Of a stretch of DNA of 64,000 nt, positions 61,996-64,000 are shown one piece after another. Source of the DNA: Nocardioides marmotae (GTDB taxonomy: Bacteria > Actinomycetota > Actinomycetes > Propionibacteriales > Nocardioidaceae); the NCBI RefSeq assembly GCF_013177455.1, contig NZ_CP053660.1, positions 62,001-126,000 of the forward strand, given 5' to 3'. The notes below the pieces were generated by a model. That model worked only from the letters and a program-made list of their open reading frames with translations, did no database searches and had not been told where the DNA came from. The first letter of the stretch is position 1. Each line of letters starts with the position of its first letter. Both the position numbers and the translations under genes were made by a program.

Positions 61996-63651
61996 CGCGG
62001 CGCGGCCGGCGACCCGCCCGGAGAACAGGCAGCCGCCGAGGAAGGTCCCCTCGAGCGCGTTGTAGCCCATCATCCCGCCGCCGCCGAAGCCCGACACCTC
62101 GCCCGCGGCGTACAGGCCGGGGAACGCGCTGCCGTCGGCGCGCAGGCAGCGCCCCTCGAGGTCGGTCTCCAGCCCGCCGAGGGTCTTGCGGGAGAGGATG
62201 TTGAGCCGTACGGCGATGAGCGGGCCGGCCGCCGGGTCGAGCAGCTTGTGGGGGCGGGCGACGCGGATCAGCTTGTCGCCGAGGAACGTGCGGGCCCCGT
62301 GGATCGCGGTGACCTGGGCGTCCTTGCTGTAGGTGTTGTCCATCTCGCGGTCGCGCGCCTCGACGATCGTGCGCACGCGGGACACCTCCAGCGGCGGGAC
62401 GTCGTCGTCGGCGACCCGGTTCATCCCGGCGACGAGCTCCTCGAGCGTCTCGGCGACCACGAAGTCCTCGCCGTGCTGCTTGAACGCCTCGACCGGCCCG
62501 GCCGCGCCCTTCTTGACCCGGGAGAGCAGGAGCTTGAGGTCCTTGCCGGTGAGGTCGGGGTTCTGCTCGGAGCCCGAGAGCGCGAACTCCTTCTCGATGA
62601 TCCGCTGGGTGAGCACGAACCAGGAGTAGTCGTGGCCGGTGGCACGCAGGTGGCGCAGCGTGCCGAGGGTGTCGAAGCCGGGGAAGTACGGCGCCGGGAG
62701 GCGGTTGCCCTCCGCGTCCAGCCACAGCGAGGAGGGGCCGGGGAGGATCCGGATGCCGTGGTCGGCCCAGATCGGGTCCCAGTTGCGCAAGCCCTCGACG
62801 TAGTGCCACATCCGGTCGGGGTTGACCACGTTCGCGCCGGCGTCCTGGGTGATCTGGAGCATCCGGCCGTCCACGTGGGCGGGGACGCCGGCGACCATCC
62901 GCTTCGGCGGGGTGCCGAGCCGGGCGGGCCAGTTGCGGCGCACCAGGTCGTGGTCGCCGCCGATCCCGCCGCTGGTCACGACGACCGCCGCGCCGCGCGC
63001 CTCGAAGTGGCCGACCACCGTGCGGCTCGACGGCCGGCCGCGGTCCACGGAGGTGGGCTCCAGCAGCGCCCCGCGTACGCCGACGGCCGCGCCGCCCTCG
63101 ACGAGCAGCTCGTCGACGCGGTGCCGGAAGCCGAGGCGGATGCGGCCGGTGGCGACGTGCTCGCGGACCCGGCGCTCGAAGGGCGCGACGACGCCGGGGC
63201 CGGTGCCCCAGGTGATGTGGAAGCGGGGCACGGAGTTGCCGTGGCCGCTGGCGGTGCCGTCGCCGCGCTCGGCCCAGCCGACGACCGGGAAGACCCGGTG
63301 GCCCATCTGCCGCAGCCAGGCGCGCTTCTCACCGGCGGCGAACTGCAGGTAGGCCTCGGCCCACGCGCGGGGCCAGCGGTCCTCGGGCCGGTCGAACTGC
63401 GCGCTGCCGAACCAGTCCTGCCGCGCCAGCTCCAGGCTGTCCTTGACGCCCATGCGGCGCTGCTCGGGGCTGTCGACGAGGAACAGCCCGCCGAGGCTCC
63501 AGAAGGCCTGGCCGCCGAGGCTCTGCTCGCCCTCCTGGTCCAGCAGGAGCACGCTGCGGTCCGCGTCGGCGGCCTCCGCGGCGGCGACCAGGCCGGCGAG
63601 GCCGGCTCCCACGACGACGAGGTCGGCGCTCCACCCATCCATGCCCGTCAT
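61981..63651 (-). CDS. FAD-binding dehydrogenase, 3-ketosteroid dehydrogenase/fumarate reductase-like
   Basis: 556 aa. The N-terminal dinucleotide fold is ADLVVVGAGLAGLVAAAEAA, LLLDQE (about 33-38) ends the second strand, and the FAD C-terminal block is GLYAAGEVSGFGGGGMMGYN then EGTFLGGCLFSGR. Proteins of this group are annotated as FAD-binding dehydrogenases; the substrate (steroid, fumarate-like or other) is not known. ATG 63651 follows GGTGGGAGC; ATG 63642 is an alternative. It overlaps a 12-bp repeat at its 3' end. Confidence 0.9.
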   Translation of the reverse strand: MTGMDGWSADLVVVGAGLAGLVAAAEAADADRSVLLLDQEGEQSLGGQAFWSLGGLFLVDSPEQRRMGVKDSLELARQDWFGSAQFDRPEDRWPRAWAEAYLQFAAGEKRAWLRQMGHRVFPVVGWAERGDGTASGHGNSVPRFHITWGTGPGVVAPFERRVREHVATGRIRLGFRHRVDELLVEGGAAVGVRGALLEPTSVDRGRPSSRTVVGHFEARGAAVVVTSGGIGGDHDLVRRNWPARLGTPPKRMVAGVPAHVDGRMLQITQDAGANVVNPDRMWHYVEGLRNWDPIWADHGIRILPGPSSLWLDAEGNRLPAPYFPGFDTLGTLRHLRATGHDYSWFVLTQRIIEKEFALSGSEQNPDLTGKDLKLLLSRVKKGAAGPVEAFKQHGEDFVVAETLEELVAGMNRVADDDVPPLEVSRVRTIVEARDREMDNTYSKDAQVTAIHGARTFLGDKLIRVARPHKLLDPAAGPLIAVRLNILSRKTLGGLETDLEGRCLRADGSAFPGLYAAGEVSGFGGGGMMGYNALEGTFLGGCLFSGRVAGRAAARAV

Positions 63652-63672
63652 GCTCCCACCGGGTCGGGGCGG

Positions 63673-64000
63673 TCAGGCCAGCGACCAGTCGACGGCCGCG
63701 ACGAGGTGCTCGCCGGCGAGCCCCTTGAGCTCCACGGCCCGCGGCTGGTCGAGGACGACGTCGTCGAGGTCGGCGAGGGCGTCGGCGACCGGTCCGCTGA
63801 CCAGCACCTCCCCGCCCTCGGCGAGGGCCGCCACCCGGGCGGCGTGGGCGACGTTGCGGCCGAAGATGTCGTTGTCGCGGTGGACCACGTCGCCCTGGTG
63901 CACGCCGATCCGCACCGCGACCGGCGTCCGCCCCCGCAGCCGCCCGCGGTCCAGGGCGCGCTGGATCGACGCGGCGCAGCGCACGGCGGCCTCGGCGGTG
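63673..64000 (-). CDS. Class III adenylate/guanylate cyclase domain, 5' part outside window
   Basis: Only the C-terminal 108 residues are seen. RIGVHQGDVVHRDNDIFGRN then VAHAARVAALAEGGEVLVSG fits the C-terminal half of a class III nucleotide cyclase domain, with the Asn-x3-Arg-like transition-state pair (N...AARV). The protein ends ELKGLAGEHLVAAVDW. It would make cAMP or cGMP; N-terminal sensor domains are off the window edge. Confidence 0.85.
   Translation of the reverse strand, partial: TAEAAVRCAASIQRALDRGRLRGRTPVAVRIGVHQGDVVHRDNDIFGRNVAHAARVAALAEGGEVLVSGPVADALADLDDVVLDQPRAVELKGLAGEHLVAAVDWSLA

Noticed and set aside
63673-64000. Transcriptional regulator in the last 330 bp
   Set aside because: The reading frame carries class III cyclase motifs (GVHQGDVVHR, GRNVAHAARV) and no helix-turn-helix, so a partial cyclase is called.

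Overview
The window is chromosomal DNA of a very GC-rich actinobacterium, most like Nocardioides or another Nocardioidaceae member. This rests on the strong G/C third-position bias, the frequent GTG starts, and actinobacterial markers: a bacterial proteasome activator (Bpa), DUF5926, DUF4446 and DUF6457 proteins, a RecQ with a phosphoribosyltransferase-like tail, an SNF2/SWIM pair, and AccA1/AccD1-type carboxylase genes. About 66 protein genes and three tRNAs (Ser-TGA, Ser-GCT, Arg-ACG) are packed tightly on both strands. No prophage, insertion sequence or CRISPR array was seen. The genus is an inference from gene content and composition.

Layout. 0-13 kb: a truncated vWA protein, MOSC and quinone-oxidoreductase genes, a ComB-type phosphatase carrying a 15-bp minisatellite, an M13 peptidase, an MHS-family MFS transporter, RecQ, a DHA2 exporter and a glutathione peroxidase. 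13-18 kb: SNF2 helicase plus SWIM protein, an exported PG-binding-like protein and a membrane protein. 18-29.5 kb: a TetR regulator, metX-metY (homocysteine synthesis by acetylation), and a long operon of methylcrotonyl-CoA-type carboxylase, HMG-CoA lyase and three sulfotransferase-related genes, chained by 4-bp overlaps from the biotin subunit onward. 29.5-41.8 kb: EcsC, Aat, a lipoprotein, rhodanese, Fpg/Nei, an AAA ATPase, GDPD, DUF5926, a cNMP-binding protein, arginine deiminase, a TMEM165-type cation transporter, prephenate dehydratase and a PAP2-diacylglycerol kinase fusion. 41.8-51.5 kb: serS, HAD hydrolases, GNAT, bpa, quinone oxidoreductase, DUF6457-mobA, a nitrilase, membrane proteins, a biotinyl domain protein and two tRNA-Ser. 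51.8-55.1 kb: a 44-aa secreted peptide gene facing a TrmB/LuxR-like regulator, then pckG. 55.4-57.9 kb: tRNA-Arg, a VOC protein, an orphan solute-binding lipoprotein of visibly lower GC, and a decayed SDR fragment. 57.9-64 kb: a P450 with divergent TetR, a tiny membrane peptide, an alpha/beta hydrolase, a HAD-IIA phosphatase, an FAD dehydrogenase and the end of a class III cyclase.

Regulation visible in the DNA. About thirty genes have a TANNNT-like -10 hexamer exactly 6-7 nt before the start codon, which predicts leaderless mRNAs; this also fixes several start sites. An 18-bp near-palindrome is shared by the TetR gene at 18.2 kb and the carboxylase operon at 21.5 kb, and in both it covers the -10, so this TetR probably controls leucine/branched-chain catabolism. 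Distinct palindromic operators precede metY and lie between P450 and its TetR. Convergent gene pairs are usually separated by strong GC-rich hairpins. The most novel-looking items are the peptide/regulator pair at 51.8-53.1 kb and the sulfotransferase / pseudo-sulfotransferase / sulfotransferase array at 26-29.5 kb.
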